Positions 24,786-34,131 of a stretch of DNA of 64,000 nt are shown piece by piece; positions within the stretch are counted from its first letter, which is position 1; each line of letters opens with the position of its first letter. The DNA comes from DATEDA01 sp963754305. GTDB lineage: Bacteria; Pseudomonadota; Gammaproteobacteria; Burkholderiales; SG8-39. The notes under the pieces are model-generated. The model searched no databases and was not told where the DNA came from. It was given only the letters and a program-made list of their open reading frames with translations. The DNA is taken from positions 284,342 to 348,341 of the forward strand of contig CAVWFR010000051.1 of the NCBI GenBank assembly GCA_963754305.1, written 5' to 3'. A program made the translations under genes and the position numbers.

Positions 24786-26693
24786 CTATTCCTCGGGCGC
24801 GTCCGGGTTCAGGTCGGGAGACTTGTCCGGGAGCTTGCCGAGCAGGTAGTAGTCGAGCACCACGCGCGCGATCGGCGCCGCGGTCGCGCTGCCGTGCCCC
24901 CCGTTCTCGACCAGAATGCCGAGCGCGATCGTGGGCGCGGCCGCCGGTGCGAACGCGACGAACAGCGCGTGGTCGCGGTGCCGCTCGGCGACCTTCTTCT
25001 CGTCGTACTTCTCGTTCTGCTTCATCGCGATCACCTGCGCGGTACCGGTCTTGCCGCCGTAAACGTACGCAGCGCCCGCCGCGGAACGCGCCGCGGTTCC
25101 ACCTGGCTTGGTGACGTCCACCATCGCGCGCTTCACCAGCTCGACCCATTTCGGGTTCAGCTTCACGGTGCGCAGTGGTTGGGGCTCGATCGGGCGCGAC
25201 TCGCCGGTCCGCGCGTCGATCACGTGGCGCACCAGATGCGGCTTGTAGGCGACGCCGTTGTTGGCGAGCACCGCGGTGGCGAACGCGAGCTGGAGCGGCG
25301 TCGCGAGGTTGTAGCCCTGGCCGATTCCGACCGACACGCTGTCGCCCTGGTACCAGCGCTGCTCGTCGGGCCGTTTGAAGCGTTTCTTCTTCCATTCGCG
25401 CGAGGGCAGCAGCCCGCCGCGCTCGCCCTCGATGTCGATCCCGGTCGGCGCGCCGAACCCGAACTGCGACAGGAAGCCGTGCAGCGCGTCGATGTCGGTG
25501 TCAGCCGCGACGCCGTAGTAGTACGTGTCGCACGACACGACGATCGAGCGGTAGAGGTTCACCGCGCCGTGGCCGCCGACCTTCCAGTCGCGGTAGCGGT
25601 GCGCGACGCCCGGGAGGGTGTAAAACCCCGGGTCCGAGATCGTGTAGTCCGGCGTACGCCGGCCGAGTTCTAGCGCCATCATCGCCATGAACGGCTTGAA
25701 CGTAGAACCCGGGGGGTACGCGCCGGTGACCGCGCGGTTGTTAAGCGGCTTGTCGGGGTCGTTGTTCAGCGCCTCCCAGGCTGCGGTGTCGATGCCGTCG
25801 ACGAAGAGGTTCGGGTCGTAGCCCGGTTTGGAGACCAGCGCGAGGATGCCGCCGGTCGCCGGCTCGATCGCCACCAGCGCGCCGCGGAACTTCCCGAACG
25901 CGCGCTCGGCGACCTCCTGGAGCTTGATGTCGAGCGTGAGCGTGAGATTGTTGCCCGAGGCGGGCGGCGAGGATTCCAGCGTGCGGATGCCGCGCCCGCC
26001 GGCGTCGATCTCGACTCTCGCCGAGCCGGTGACGCCGTGCAGCTCGCGTTCGTAGAACCCTTCGATGCCGGCCTTTCCGATGTAGTCCGATCCGCGGTAG
26101 TTGAGCAGCACTCCGTCGGCCTCGAGCCGCTCGAGATCCTTGTCGCTGATCCGGCCGATGTAGCCGAGCGCGTGCGAGGCAGTCTCGCCCATCGGATAGT
26201 GGCGGAAGAGACGCGCCTTGATCTCGACGCCGGGGAAGCGGTACGCGTTCGCGGCAAACCGCGCCACCTCGTCGTCGGTGAGCCGGGTCCGGATCGGCAG
26301 GCTGTCGGCGCCCTTGACCTCCGCGCGAAGCTTGCGGAACCGGTTGCGATCGCGCTGCTGGATCTCCAACACACCCGCGAGCGCGTTGATCGTCGCCTCG
26401 AGGTTGCCGACCTTCTGCGCGTTGATCTCGAGCGTGTACTGCGACTCGTTGCGGGCGACCACGACGCCGTTGCGGTCTGAGACGAGCCCGCGGTTCGGCA
26501 CCAGCGGCACGACCGAGATACGGTTGTCCTCCGCCTTGGTCCGGTAGTACTCGTGCTGGACGAGCTGCAGGTAGACGAAGCGCAGCGCAAGCAGCCCGAA
26601 GGCGGCGAGCACCACCGCACCAGCGACGCCGAGACGGATCTGGAAGCGCCGCAGATCGCCTTCGAGATCGCGGAATTCGCCGTAGACGCTCAT
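24786..26693 (-). CDS. mrdA: penicillin-binding protein 2 (elongasome transpeptidase)
   Basis: A 635-aa class B PBP. One N-terminal TM helix (AGAVVLAAFGLLALRFVYLQL) is followed by a pedestal domain (NRGLVSDRNGVVVARN). The transpeptidase has SxxK as STFKPFMAM, SxN as SCDTYYYG (an SCD variant typical of PBP2) and KTG as GGKTGTAQ. It cross-links lateral-wall glycan made by RodA. The ATG at 26693 overlaps the mreD stop by 4 bp (ATGA). Length and order are those of standard mre-mrd operons. Confidence 0.97.
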   Translation of the reverse strand: MSVYGEFRDLEGDLRRFQIRLGVAGAVVLAAFGLLALRFVYLQLVQHEYYRTKAEDNRISVVPLVPNRGLVSDRNGVVVARNESQYTLEINAQKVGNLEATINALAGVLEIQQRDRNRFRKLRAEVKGADSLPIRTRLTDDEVARFAANAYRFPGVEIKARLFRHYPMGETASHALGYIGRISDKDLERLEADGVLLNYRGSDYIGKAGIEGFYERELHGVTGSARVEIDAGGRGIRTLESSPPASGNNLTLTLDIKLQEVAERAFGKFRGALVAIEPATGGILALVSKPGYDPNLFVDGIDTAAWEALNNDPDKPLNNRAVTGAYPPGSTFKPFMAMMALELGRRTPDYTISDPGFYTLPGVAHRYRDWKVGGHGAVNLYRSIVVSCDTYYYGVAADTDIDALHGFLSQFGFGAPTGIDIEGERGGLLPSREWKKKRFKRPDEQRWYQGDSVSVGIGQGYNLATPLQLAFATAVLANNGVAYKPHLVRHVIDARTGESRPIEPQPLRTVKLNPKWVELVKRAMVDVTKPGGTAARSAAGAAYVYGGKTGTAQVIAMKQNEKYDEKKVAERHRDHALFVAFAPAAAPTIALGILVENGGHGSATAAPIARVVLDYYLLGKLPDKSPDLNPDAPEE

Positions 26694-27214
26694 ATCGGCC
26701 GGTTGGCGTCGATTTCCGCCGGCCGCCGCTGCGGCGCGAGGAGCACGTAGGTCGCGATCGGCCAGAGCAGCGCGGCGACCAGGCTGCCGACGAAGAACGA
26801 CGGCCCCGGATAGGTGCCGCCGGCCACCATCCGCACGCCGAGCATCAGCAGCTGGCTCGCCGCGAGGAGCACGAAGACGTGCAGCGCCTGCTGCCAGAGC
26901 GGAAAGCGCAGGACGCGGCGATGGAGCCCTTGGCCGGCGTAGGCCAGCGCGGCGTAGGCGAGTGCATGCTGGCCGAAGAGTACGCCGTTCGCTGCGTCCA
27001 TTACCAGCCCCAGCCCCCAAGCCATTCCGATGCCCATCCTGCGCGGCTGGTGCACGCACCAAAACGTGAGCACAAGCGCGACGAGATCGGGGACGCCGCG
27101 GACGTCTTGCCAAGGGAGGAGGTTGAACGCGAGCGCCACCAGAAGGCTCGCGAACATGAAGCTCCCCTTCGCCGGAAGCAGGAGGTACTGGCGGCCGGGA
27201 TTGTCGAGCGGCAC
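26690..27214 (-). CDS. mreD: rod shape-determining membrane protein MreD
   Basis: A 174-aa membrane protein with about five TM segments (MFASLLVALAFNLLPW, LVALVLTFWCVH, IGMAWGLGLVMDAANGVLFG, ALHVFVLLAASQLLML, FFVGSLVAALLWPIATYVLL). The GTG at 27214 is chosen: it overlaps the mreC stop (TAGTG), and VPLDNPGRQYLLLPAKGSF matches the usual N-terminus, ahead of an internal ATG. It links MreC/MreB to RodA-PBP2. Confidence 0.93.
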   Translation of the reverse strand: MPLDNPGRQYLLLPAKGSFMFASLLVALAFNLLPWQDVRGVPDLVALVLTFWCVHQPRRMGIGMAWGLGLVMDAANGVLFGQHALAYAALAYAGQGLHRRVLRFPLWQQALHVFVLLAASQLLMLGVRMVAGGTYPGPSFFVGSLVAALLWPIATYVLLAPQRRPAEIDANRPI

Positions 27215-28126
27215 TACTCGGCCTTCCGCGGGCGCTTCGTCTTGCCGGCTTTCCTCGGCCCGCTGCTCGGAGCCTCGACCCAGCCCGGGGTGTCTTCCAT
27301 CTTGGCGAGCACGAGCACTTGCCGGTGCTGATCGGTACCGGCGACCGGCTGGCACACGATCTTGGCGAACGCATAGGCCGCGTCGCGCTCGACCCGCACG
27401 ACGCGCGCGACCGGCAAACCGCGCGGGTACACCCCGTCGATCCCCGACGTCACCAGGACATCGCCCTTCTCGACCTCGGCGTTCGCGGCCATGTGGCGCA
27501 GCTCCATCGTCGAGCCGTCGCCGGAACCGTAGGCGACGCCACGCAGGCCGTTGCGCACGATCTGCACCGGGATCGCGTGATCCTTGTCGGTCACCAGCGT
27601 CACCTCGGCGAGCAGCGGCTGCACGCGCGTCACTTGGCCGATCACGCCGGCGGGATCGATCACCGGCGCGCCCGTGCTCACGCCGTGCTGACCGCCGCGG
27701 TCGATGATCACCTTGCGGCTGAACGGGTCGCGGCCCGCGTACACGATCTCGGCGAAGATCGAGTCGGCGGTGTTGCGCTCCCGTGCGGAGAGCACCTGCC
27801 GTAGCTGCTCGTTCTCGGCGCGGACGGCTTCGAGCGCGAGCAGATCCTGCGCATCCTTGAGCTTCTCGGCGCGCAGCTCGAGTGTTCTCGCGCCGCAGCC
27901 GGGTTTGAGTACTGAAAAACTCGCTCGCGTGCGAGAGCGCCGATACCGGCGCGATTGCGACCTGCTGGAGCGGGTAGATGGCGATCGCGAGCAGCTGCCG
28001 CAACGGCTCGGCGTAGCCCAAGCGGGCATCGAGCACCATCAGCAGGACCGAGAGCAGCGCAAAGAAGGTGAGGCGCGTGATCGGAGCCGGGCCACGATGG
28101 AAGAATTGCGGTGGCGCGTACTCCAT
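27214..28126 (-). pseudogene. mreC: mreC, broken by a single-base frameshift as read
   Basis: MreC organises the elongasome in the periplasm. The N-terminal part reads in one frame from the ATG at 28126: MEYAPPQFFHRGPAPITRL, TM helix LTFFALLSVLLMVLDARLG, then LSHASEFFSTQTRLRRENT. The rest (ELRAEKLKDAQDLLALEAVRAENEQL, then the beta domain IVYAGRDPFSRKVIIDRGG to the stop at 27214) is in another frame. The shift falls at about 27880, inside the coiled coil, where one extra base lies in ACTCGAG. Removing it gives a normal 303-aa MreC, and 913 nt equals 3n+1. Flanking genes are intact, so an assembly or sequencing error is quite possible. A true mutation or recoding cannot be excluded. Confidence 0.88.
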
Positions 28127-28162
28127 GGCGCTTCGCCGGGGAAGGAGGACCCTTCCCTTGCA

Positions 28163-29206
28163 CTACTCGTTGGTGAAGATGTTGCCGAGCTTCTCCATCT
28201 TCTCGAGCGCCTTGCCCGAGCCGCGCACGACGCAGGAGAGCGGATCCTCGGCGACGATGACCGGCAGGCCGGTCTCTTCCATCAGCAGGCGGTCGAGGTC
28301 GCGCAGCAGCGCACCGCCGCCGGTGACGACCATGCCCTTCTCGGCGATGTCCGCACCGAGCTCCGGCGGGGTCTGCTCGAGCGCCGACTTGACCGCCGAA
28401 ACGATCTGGTTGAGCGGCTCGGTGAGCGCCTCCAGCACTTCGTTCGAGGAGATCGTGAAGCTGCGCGGAATTCCCTCGGCGAGATTGCGTCCCTTCACCT
28501 CGATCTCGCGCACCTCCGAGCCGGGGAAAGCGGAGCCGATCTCCTTCTTGATCATCTCCGAGGTCGCTTCGCCGATCAGCATGCCGTAGTTGCGGCGGAT
28601 ATAGTTGACTATCGCCTCGTCGAACTTGTCGCCGCCGACGCGCACCGATCCCGCGTACACCATCCCGCCGAGCGAGATCACGCCGACCTCGGTAGTCCCG
28701 CCGCCGACATCGACCACCATCGAACCGGTCGCCTCCGCCACCGGGAGATCCGCGCCGATCGCCGCCGCCATCGGCTCCTCGATGAGATACACCTGGGAGG
28801 CTCCGGCGCCGATCGCCGACTCGCGGATCGCGCGGCGCTCGACCTGGGTCGAGCCGCACGGCACGCAGATGATGATCCGCGGCGAGGGTGAGAGCAGGCG
28901 CGACACGTGCACCTTTTTGATGAATTGCTTGAGCATCTGCTCGGTGACGGTGAAGTCGGCGATCACGCCGTCCTTCATCGGGCGGATCACGGTGATGTTG
29001 CCCGGCGCTTTGCCGAGCATCTGCTTCGCTTCCTTGCCCACCGCTTGAATGGTGCGCTTGCCGTTGGGGCCGCCTTCCTGGCGGATCGCGACCACCGACG
29101 GCTCGTCGAGCACGATGCCTTTGCCGCGCACGTAGATCAGCGTGTTCGCGGTGCCGAGGTCGATCGCGAGGTCGTCGGAGAAATACGCGCGCAGAAATCC
29201 AAGCAT
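28163..29206 (-). CDS. mreB: rod shape-determining actin homologue MreB
   Basis: A 347-aa bacterial actin that guides the elongasome. ATPase motifs: phosphate 1 IDLGTANTLIYVRGKGIVL; connect 1 VVDVGGGTTEVGVISLGG; adenosine motif VVTGGGALLRDLDRLL. A short amphipathic N-terminus (MLGFLRAYFSDDL) serves as membrane anchor. It is the first gene of the mre/mrd cluster, 36 bp before mreC, and is divergent from gatC across 129 bp. Confidence 0.98.
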   Translation of the reverse strand: MLGFLRAYFSDDLAIDLGTANTLIYVRGKGIVLDEPSVVAIRQEGGPNGKRTIQAVGKEAKQMLGKAPGNITVIRPMKDGVIADFTVTEQMLKQFIKKVHVSRLLSPSPRIIICVPCGSTQVERRAIRESAIGAGASQVYLIEEPMAAAIGADLPVAEATGSMVVDVGGGTTEVGVISLGGMVYAGSVRVGGDKFDEAIVNYIRRNYGMLIGEATSEMIKKEIGSAFPGSEVREIEVKGRNLAEGIPRSFTISSNEVLEALTEPLNQIVSAVKSALEQTPPELGADIAEKGMVVTGGGALLRDLDRLLMEETGLPVIVAEDPLSCVVRGSGKALEKMEKLGNIFTNE

Positions 29207-29291
29207 GTTCTAGTGGTTCCGTCTGGTGATCCGCTGTCGATACGTGGTGCCGAGAGTGGCGCGCGGGGCGCGGAACGACACCCGACTGGGC

Positions 29292-29297
29292 TATAAT
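29292..29297 (+). promoter_or_regulatory. consensus -10 (TATAAT) upstream of gatC
   Basis: A perfect TATAAT lies 38 bp before the gatC ATG in the mreB-gatC divergent gap. Transcription would start near 29304. The region 17 bp upstream (around 29269) has no clear -35, so strength is uncertain. Confidence 0.6.
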
Positions 29298-29335
29298 ACC
29301 GCGATCTAAGCCGTTGTTCTACGTCGAAAATCACG

Positions 29336-29623
29336 ATGTCGCTCAGTCTGGAAGACATCCGCCGCATCGCTTACCTCGCCCGTCTCGCGGTGACCGACGC
29401 CGAGGCGGCTGCGGTGCGCGGCGAGCTGAACGGTATTTTCGCACTCGTCGAGCAGCTGAAAGCCGTGGACACCCGAGGCATCGAACCGATGTCCCACACC
29501 GGGGCTGCGACGCTTCGCCTGCGTGCCGACGAGGTCACCGAGGTAGATCAGCATCAGGTCTTCCAGGCGATCGCGCCGCAGGTCGACGGGAATCTGTACC
29601 TCGTTCCGAAGGTTATCGAGTAG
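29336..29623 (+). CDS. gatC: Asp/Glu-tRNA(Asn/Gln) amidotransferase subunit C
   Basis: A 95-aa GatC that stabilises GatA on GatB. MSLSLEDIRRIAYLARLAVTD and the Pro/Asp-containing C-terminus (ADEVTEVDQHQVFQAIAPQVDGNLYLVPKVIE) are typical. It is the first gene of gatCAB. The complex converts misacylated Glu-tRNA(Gln) and/or Asp-tRNA(Asn) to the amide, so this organism likely lacks glutaminyl- or asparaginyl-tRNA synthetase (inference). Confidence 0.95.
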   Translation: MSLSLEDIRRIAYLARLAVTDAEAAAVRGELNGIFALVEQLKAVDTRGIEPMSHTGAATLRLRADEVTEVDQHQVFQAIAPQVDGNLYLVPKVIE

Positions 29624-29705
29624 CGCAAGACGCGCGATGCGAGCCGCGACGCTCGCGGACCGTGAACTTTTCCCGCTTTCGCCCCGCACTGCTCGCCCCG
29701 GTTCA

Positions 29706-31214
29706 ATGATCGACGCCCCGCTCACCGAGATTGCGGCTGCGCTGGCGGCGAGGCGCGTATCGAGCATCGAGCTCACGCGGTCGTTCCTCGACCGGATCGC
29801 GCGGGCGCAAGCTTCGCTGAACGCTTTCATCACAGTCGATCCCGACCGCAGCCTTGCCCAAGCGGCCGCCGCGGACGCTCGGATCGCCCGCGGCGAGGGC
29901 GGGCCGCTTACGGGAATCCCCATTGCTCATAAAGACATTTTCTGTGCGCGGGGCTGGCTGACGACCTGCGCATCCCGGATGCTGGCCAACTTCGTTGCCC
30001 CCTATGACTCGCACGTGATCGGGCGGTTCAATGCGGCAGGCGCGGTCATGCTCGGCAAGACCAACATGGACGAGTTCGCGATGGGCTCGTCGAGCGAGAA
30101 CTCCCACTATGGCCCGGTCAGGAACCCCTGGAACACTGCCTGCGTGCCCGGAGGATCTTCGGGCGGCTCGGCGGCCGCGGTGGCGGCGCGCCTCGCGCCG
30201 TGCGCGACGGGCACCGATACTGGCGGCTCGATCCGCCAGCCCGCGGCCATGTGCGGCGTGTCGGGACTGAAGCCCACCTACGGCCTCGTGTCGCGCTACG
30301 GCATGATCGCGTTCGCATCGAGCCTGGATCAGGGCGGCCCCCTAGCACGTACTGCCGCGGACCTCGCGCTGCTGCTCGGCGCGATGGTCGGCTTTGACCC
30401 GCGCGACTCGACGAGCCTTGAACGGCCGGCCGAGGACTATGCGCGCGGGCTCGATGAGCTCGCCCCGGGGGCGAGCGCAGACCGGCCGCTCTCGGGCCTG
30501 CGGGTCGGTCTGCCGAAGGAATACTTCGGCGCGGGCATGGACGACGATGTCCGCCGGGCGGTCGAAGGCGCGGTCGCGGTGTTCAAGCGGCTCGGCGCGA
30601 CCATGGTGCAAATCGCGCTTCCCAACAGCGCGCTCTCCGTGGCGGCGTACTACGTGATCGCGCCGGCGGAAGCGTCGTCGAATCTCTCGCGCTATGACGG
30701 CGTCCGCTATGGTTATCGCGCGCCGGAGCCCGGCAACCTTCTCGACATGTATTGCAGGACGCGCGCGGAGGGCTTCGGTGCCGAGGTGAAGCGCCGCATC
30801 CTGGTCGGGACCTATGTGCTATCGCATGGCTACTACGACGCGTACTACCTGCAGGCGCAGAAGGTACGGCGGCTGATCGCGCAGGACTTCGTCGAGGCGT
30901 TCAAGCGCTGCGACGTCGTGCTGGGTCCGACGTCGCCGACGGCCGCGTTCCGAGTAGGCGAGAAGGTCGCCGATCCCGTGACCATGTACCTGAGCGATAT
31001 CTACACGATCGCCGCGAACTTGGCCGGGCTGCCGGCGATGTCGATCCCCTGCGGCTTCGGTCTCGGTGAACTGCCCGTGGGCCTGCAGCTCGTCGGCGAC
31101 TATTTCGCCGAGGGCCGCATGCTGAACGTCGCGCATCGGTTCCAGCAGGCTACCGACTGGCACGACCGAATCCCGCCCGCGTTCGCCGCCGCCCGTCCGA
31201 GGGGTGAAGGGTGA
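29706..31214 (+). CDS. gatA: Asp/Glu-tRNA(Asn/Gln) amidotransferase subunit A
   Basis: A 502-aa amidase-signature enzyme releasing ammonia from Gln for tRNA amidation. The Ser-cisSer-Lys triad is visible: Lys in GIPIAHKDIF, the Gly/Ser-rich loop VPGGSSGGSAAAVAA, and the nucleophile Ser in TDTGGSIRQPA. The ATG at 29706 (MIDAPLTEIAAALAARR) is preferred. An upstream in-frame extension would reach back toward gatC but is not GatA-like. The 3' end overlaps gatB by 4 bp (GTGA). Confidence 0.97.
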   Translation: MIDAPLTEIAAALAARRVSSIELTRSFLDRIARAQASLNAFITVDPDRSLAQAAAADARIARGEGGPLTGIPIAHKDIFCARGWLTTCASRMLANFVAPYDSHVIGRFNAAGAVMLGKTNMDEFAMGSSSENSHYGPVRNPWNTACVPGGSSGGSAAAVAARLAPCATGTDTGGSIRQPAAMCGVSGLKPTYGLVSRYGMIAFASSLDQGGPLARTAADLALLLGAMVGFDPRDSTSLERPAEDYARGLDELAPGASADRPLSGLRVGLPKEYFGAGMDDDVRRAVEGAVAVFKRLGATMVQIALPNSALSVAAYYVIAPAEASSNLSRYDGVRYGYRAPEPGNLLDMYCRTRAEGFGAEVKRRILVGTYVLSHGYYDAYYLQAQKVRRLIAQDFVEAFKRCDVVLGPTSPTAAFRVGEKVADPVTMYLSDIYTIAANLAGLPAMSIPCGFGLGELPVGLQLVGDYFAEGRMLNVAHRFQQATDWHDRIPPAFAAARPRGEG

Positions 31215-32671
31215 GCTGGGAAACCATCATCGGCCTCGAAACCCACGCGCAGCTCTCCACGCGCTCGAAGATGTTCTCCGGCGCGCCGACTGCATTCGGC
31301 GCGGCCGCCAACACCCAGGCCGCCGCGGTCGACATCGCGCTTCCGGGCACCCTTCCGGTCGCCAATCGGGGTGCGATCGAGCGTGCGATCCGCTTCGGCA
31401 TCGCGGTCGGCGGGGAGATACGGCGCCGGTCGGTCTTCGCGCGCAAGCATTACTTCTACCCCGATCTGCCGAAGGGCTACCAGATCAGCCAGTACGAGGC
31501 GCCGATCGTCGCGGGTGGTTCGCTGACGATCCTCGTCGGGAACGCCGAGAAGACCATTCGCCTCACCCGCGCGCACCTCGAGGAGGACGCCGGCAAGTCG
31601 ATGCACGAAGACTTCCGGGGCATGACCGGCATCGACCTCAACCGCGCCGGTACGCCGCTCCTCGAGATCGTGACCGAGCCCGACATGCGCTCCGCGGCAG
31701 AGGCGGTCGTCTATGCGCGCAGTCTGCACGCGCTGGTGCGCTGGATCGACGTCTGCGACGGCAACATGCAGGAGGGCTCGTTCCGTTGCGATGCCAACGT
31801 CTCGGTGCGCCGGGCGGGCGCGCCGCTCGGCACGCGGTGCGAGATCAAGAACCTCAACTCGTTCCGGTTCCTCGAGCGCGCGATCGAGTTCGAGGTGCGC
31901 CGGCAGATCGAATTGCTGGAGGGCGGCGGCACTATCGTGCAGGAAACCCGGCTCTACGACCCAGACCGCGACGAGACCCGCGCGATGCGCACCAAGGAGG
32001 ATGCGCACGACTACCGCTACTTCCCGGACCCCGACCTGCTGCCGCTCGCGGTGACCGAGGCGTGGATCGCTGAAGTGAGCACGCAGCTGCCGGAGCTGCC
32101 GGGGGCGAAGCGCGAGCGGTACGAGCGCGAGCTGGGACTGCCGGCGTACGACGCCCGCCTCCTGACCTCGACCCGGGAGGAAGCGGAGTTTTTCGAGCGG
32201 GCGCTGCGCGCGGTCGACCTCCGGCGGTTTCCCGCGGCGCCGAAGCAGCTGGCCAACTGGACCGTGGGCGAGCTCACGGCGAGGATCAACCGCGAGGAGC
32301 TCGATTTCTCGGCGAGCCGAGTCTCGCCCGAGGCGCTTGCGACACTGAGCGTTCGCATCCTCGACGGCACGATCTCCGGCAAGATCGCCAAGGACGTGTT
32401 CGACGCCATGTGGGCGGGCGAAGGCGACGCCGACGCCATCATCGAGCAGCGCGGGCTGAGGCAGATCTCCGACATGGGTGCGCTCGAGACCCTCGTCGCG
32501 GAGGTGCTCGCGGCCAACCCGAAGCAGGTCGAGGACTATCGCGCCGGCCGGGAGAGGGCCTTCAACTCGCTCGTAGGCCAGGTGATGAAGGCGAGCAAGG
32601 GTAAGGCGAACCCGGCTCAGGTCAATGAGATCCTGAGAAGCAAACTGGAGGGCCAGCGCCGGCCGGTTTGA
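31211..32671 (+). CDS. gatB: Asp/Glu-tRNA(Asn/Gln) amidotransferase subunit B
   Basis: A 486-aa kinase/tRNA-binding subunit. GatB signatures: WETIIGLETHAQLSTRSKMF, YFYPDLPKGYQISQYEAPI, HLEEDAGKSMHE, DLNRAGTPLLEIVTEPD, SFRCDANVSVR. A C-terminal YqeY-like tail ends in DYRAGRERAFNSLVGQVMK. The start is GTG at 31211, within the gatA stop. A hairpin at 32753-32772 closes the convergent gap. Confidence 0.97.
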   Translation: MSWETIIGLETHAQLSTRSKMFSGAPTAFGAAANTQAAAVDIALPGTLPVANRGAIERAIRFGIAVGGEIRRRSVFARKHYFYPDLPKGYQISQYEAPIVAGGSLTILVGNAEKTIRLTRAHLEEDAGKSMHEDFRGMTGIDLNRAGTPLLEIVTEPDMRSAAEAVVYARSLHALVRWIDVCDGNMQEGSFRCDANVSVRRAGAPLGTRCEIKNLNSFRFLERAIEFEVRRQIELLEGGGTIVQETRLYDPDRDETRAMRTKEDAHDYRYFPDPDLLPLAVTEAWIAEVSTQLPELPGAKRERYERELGLPAYDARLLTSTREEAEFFERALRAVDLRRFPAAPKQLANWTVGELTARINREELDFSASRVSPEALATLSVRILDGTISGKIAKDVFDAMWAGEGDADAIIEQRGLRQISDMGALETLVAEVLAANPKQVEDYRAGRERAFNSLVGQVMKASKGKANPAQVNEILRSKLEGQRRPV

Positions 32672-32752
32672 GCCGACTCGCGCCTTTTCCAAGAAACCGC
32701 TGGGTCCCTGCGTTCACGCAGCGCGTCGCCCGAGCCCCGCCAAGGCCGGGAT

Positions 32753-32772
32753 GACCTCGCTGGGGCGAGGTC
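32753..32772. terminator. hairpin between convergent gatB and DUF4124 genes
   Basis: A perfect 8-bp stem GACCTCGC-TGGG-GCGAGGTC. It ends on the stop codon of the DUF4124 gene (32771-32773) and lies 82 bp after gatB. No long T-run follows on either strand, so a terminator is likely but unproven. The bases just before it (GGCCGGGATGACC) resemble the 3' half of the CCCGGCTTGC-type repeat. Confidence 0.45.
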
Positions 32773-33445
32773 AGTGTTTGGTCGCGGGGCGTGTCGTCGC
32801 CGCGGCGACCGGTGCGGCGCCCGCGGCTGCGGTCGCGCTGCTCTTGATCACCTCGCGATACCGGCGCAGATCCTCGTCGTACTTCGCGCTGATCGCCATC
32901 GTCTCCTTCTTCTTCTTGTCGAGCAGATCGGTATGCGAGGCGATCGCGGATTCGTTCACCTGGATCTCCTGCTTGAGCAGCGCGGGCATGGGTTTCTTCT
33001 TGTAGAACTCGGCCTCGTCGGCAAGCTGCAGCTGCCGCTTAAGCGCCTCGGCTAGCTTGCGCTCCGCATCCTGGATGGCTTCCCCATTGCTGGCGATCGC
33101 ACGGGTCCGCGCGTCTGCGATATCCTGCTCGCTCGAATAGGTGTTGAGGAGCGCCGTGTTCTTGCGCTTCTCTTCCTTGGCGGCCAGCTCTTCTTCCAGC
33201 TTCTTCTTGCGCGCGGCTTCCTTCGCGGCGAGCTGCTCGGGGGTCAGCGCGCCTTCGTTGCGCTTGGTCACCGTGCCTTGCCGGTTGAGCTGGTCGTTCG
33301 CCTTGCCGGCGGCCTCGGACGGCATCTTGTCCGTGTAGACGACCTTGCCGTTGGTGTCGGTGTACTTGTAGAGCTTCTGCGCGGCCGCAGGTCCGGCGAG
33401 CGCGAACGCGCAGAGTAGGAGGGTGAGCATAGGCGGCTTAAACAT
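32771..33445 (-). CDS. DUF4124 domain-containing exported coiled-coil protein
   Basis: A 224-aa protein. Signal peptide (MFKPPMLTLLLCAFALAGPAAAQ), then the DUF4124 motif KLYKYTDTNGKVVYTDKMP (residues ~24-42). A long Lys/Glu/Ala-rich coiled coil runs from ~70 to ~205 (AARKKKLEEELAAKEEKRK, QDAERKLAEALKRQLQLAD). The ATG at 33445 has GGAG 9 bp upstream and overlaps the pyrE stop by 8 bp; an ATG five codons earlier is possible. The domain is widespread in proteobacterial envelopes; function unknown. Confidence 0.8.
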   Translation of the reverse strand: MFKPPMLTLLLCAFALAGPAAAQKLYKYTDTNGKVVYTDKMPSEAAGKANDQLNRQGTVTKRNEGALTPEQLAAKEAARKKKLEEELAAKEEKRKNTALLNTYSSEQDIADARTRAIASNGEAIQDAERKLAEALKRQLQLADEAEFYKKKPMPALLKQEIQVNESAIASHTDLLDKKKKETMAISAKYDEDLRRYREVIKSSATAAAGAAPVAAATTRPATKH

Positions 33446-34088
33446 CGGTCGAAACTCCATATTGTTGGCGGTAGTCGGCGATCGCTCGCAAAGCCTCCTC
33501 GTGCTGCGGCGCGCCTTCTAGGAATTCGAGCAGGTCATCGAGCGTCGCGATCGCGATGACCGGTATGCCGTAATGTGCGTGAACTTCCTGGACCGCGGAG
33601 AGCGCGCCCGAGCCGCGCTCCATCCGGTCGAGACAGACCGCGACGCCCGCGGGCGTCGCGCCGGCGGCGCGGATCAGCGCGAGCGACTCGCGCACTGCGG
33701 TTCCTGCGGTCATGACGTCGTCGACGATCAGCACTCTGCCCGCGAGCGCTGCACCGACCACCGAACCGCCCTCGCCGTGGTCCTTCGTCTCCTTGCGGTT
33801 GTAGGCGTAAGGCACGTCGTGCCCGCGGCGCGAAAGCGCCACCGCGGCCGCGGCGGCAAGGGCGATGCCCTTGTACGCGGGGCCGAAGACCATGTCATAG
33901 GGCACGGCCGAAGCCTGGATCGCGTCTGCGTAAAATTCCGCAAGCCGGCCGAGGCGGCCGCCGGTGTTGAACAGGCCAGCGTCGAAGAAGTACGGCGTCG
34001 TCCGGCCGGATTTCGTCACAAACCTGCCGAAACGCAGCACCCCGCTCGCGATCGCAAAGGCGATGAAGTCGTGGCGGTAATCGCTCAC
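33438..34088 (-). CDS. pyrE: orotate phosphoribosyltransferase
   Basis: A 216-aa enzyme making OMP from orotate and PRPP. The PRPP-binding motif is VLIVDDVMTAGTAV. The catalytic loop contains NRKETKDHGEGG, and the N-terminal hood reads GVLRFGRFVTKSGRTTPYFFDAG. The GTG at 34088 (VSDYRHDFIAFA) matches the family start; the longer in-frame N-terminus reaches into the divergent exonuclease gene and is rejected. It is divergent from xthA by 43 bp. Confidence 0.96.
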   Translation of the reverse strand: MSDYRHDFIAFAIASGVLRFGRFVTKSGRTTPYFFDAGLFNTGGRLGRLAEFYADAIQASAVPYDMVFGPAYKGIALAAAAAVALSRRGHDVPYAYNRKETKDHGEGGSVVGAALAGRVLIVDDVMTAGTAVRESLALIRAAGATPAGVAVCLDRMERGSGALSAVQEVHAHYGIPVIAIATLDDLLEFLEGAPQHEEALRAIADYRQQYGVSTDV

Positions 34089-34131
34089 GCTGCCGCTCCG
34101 GGGCGTCGTCAATTTCACAGCGGATTTCAAG

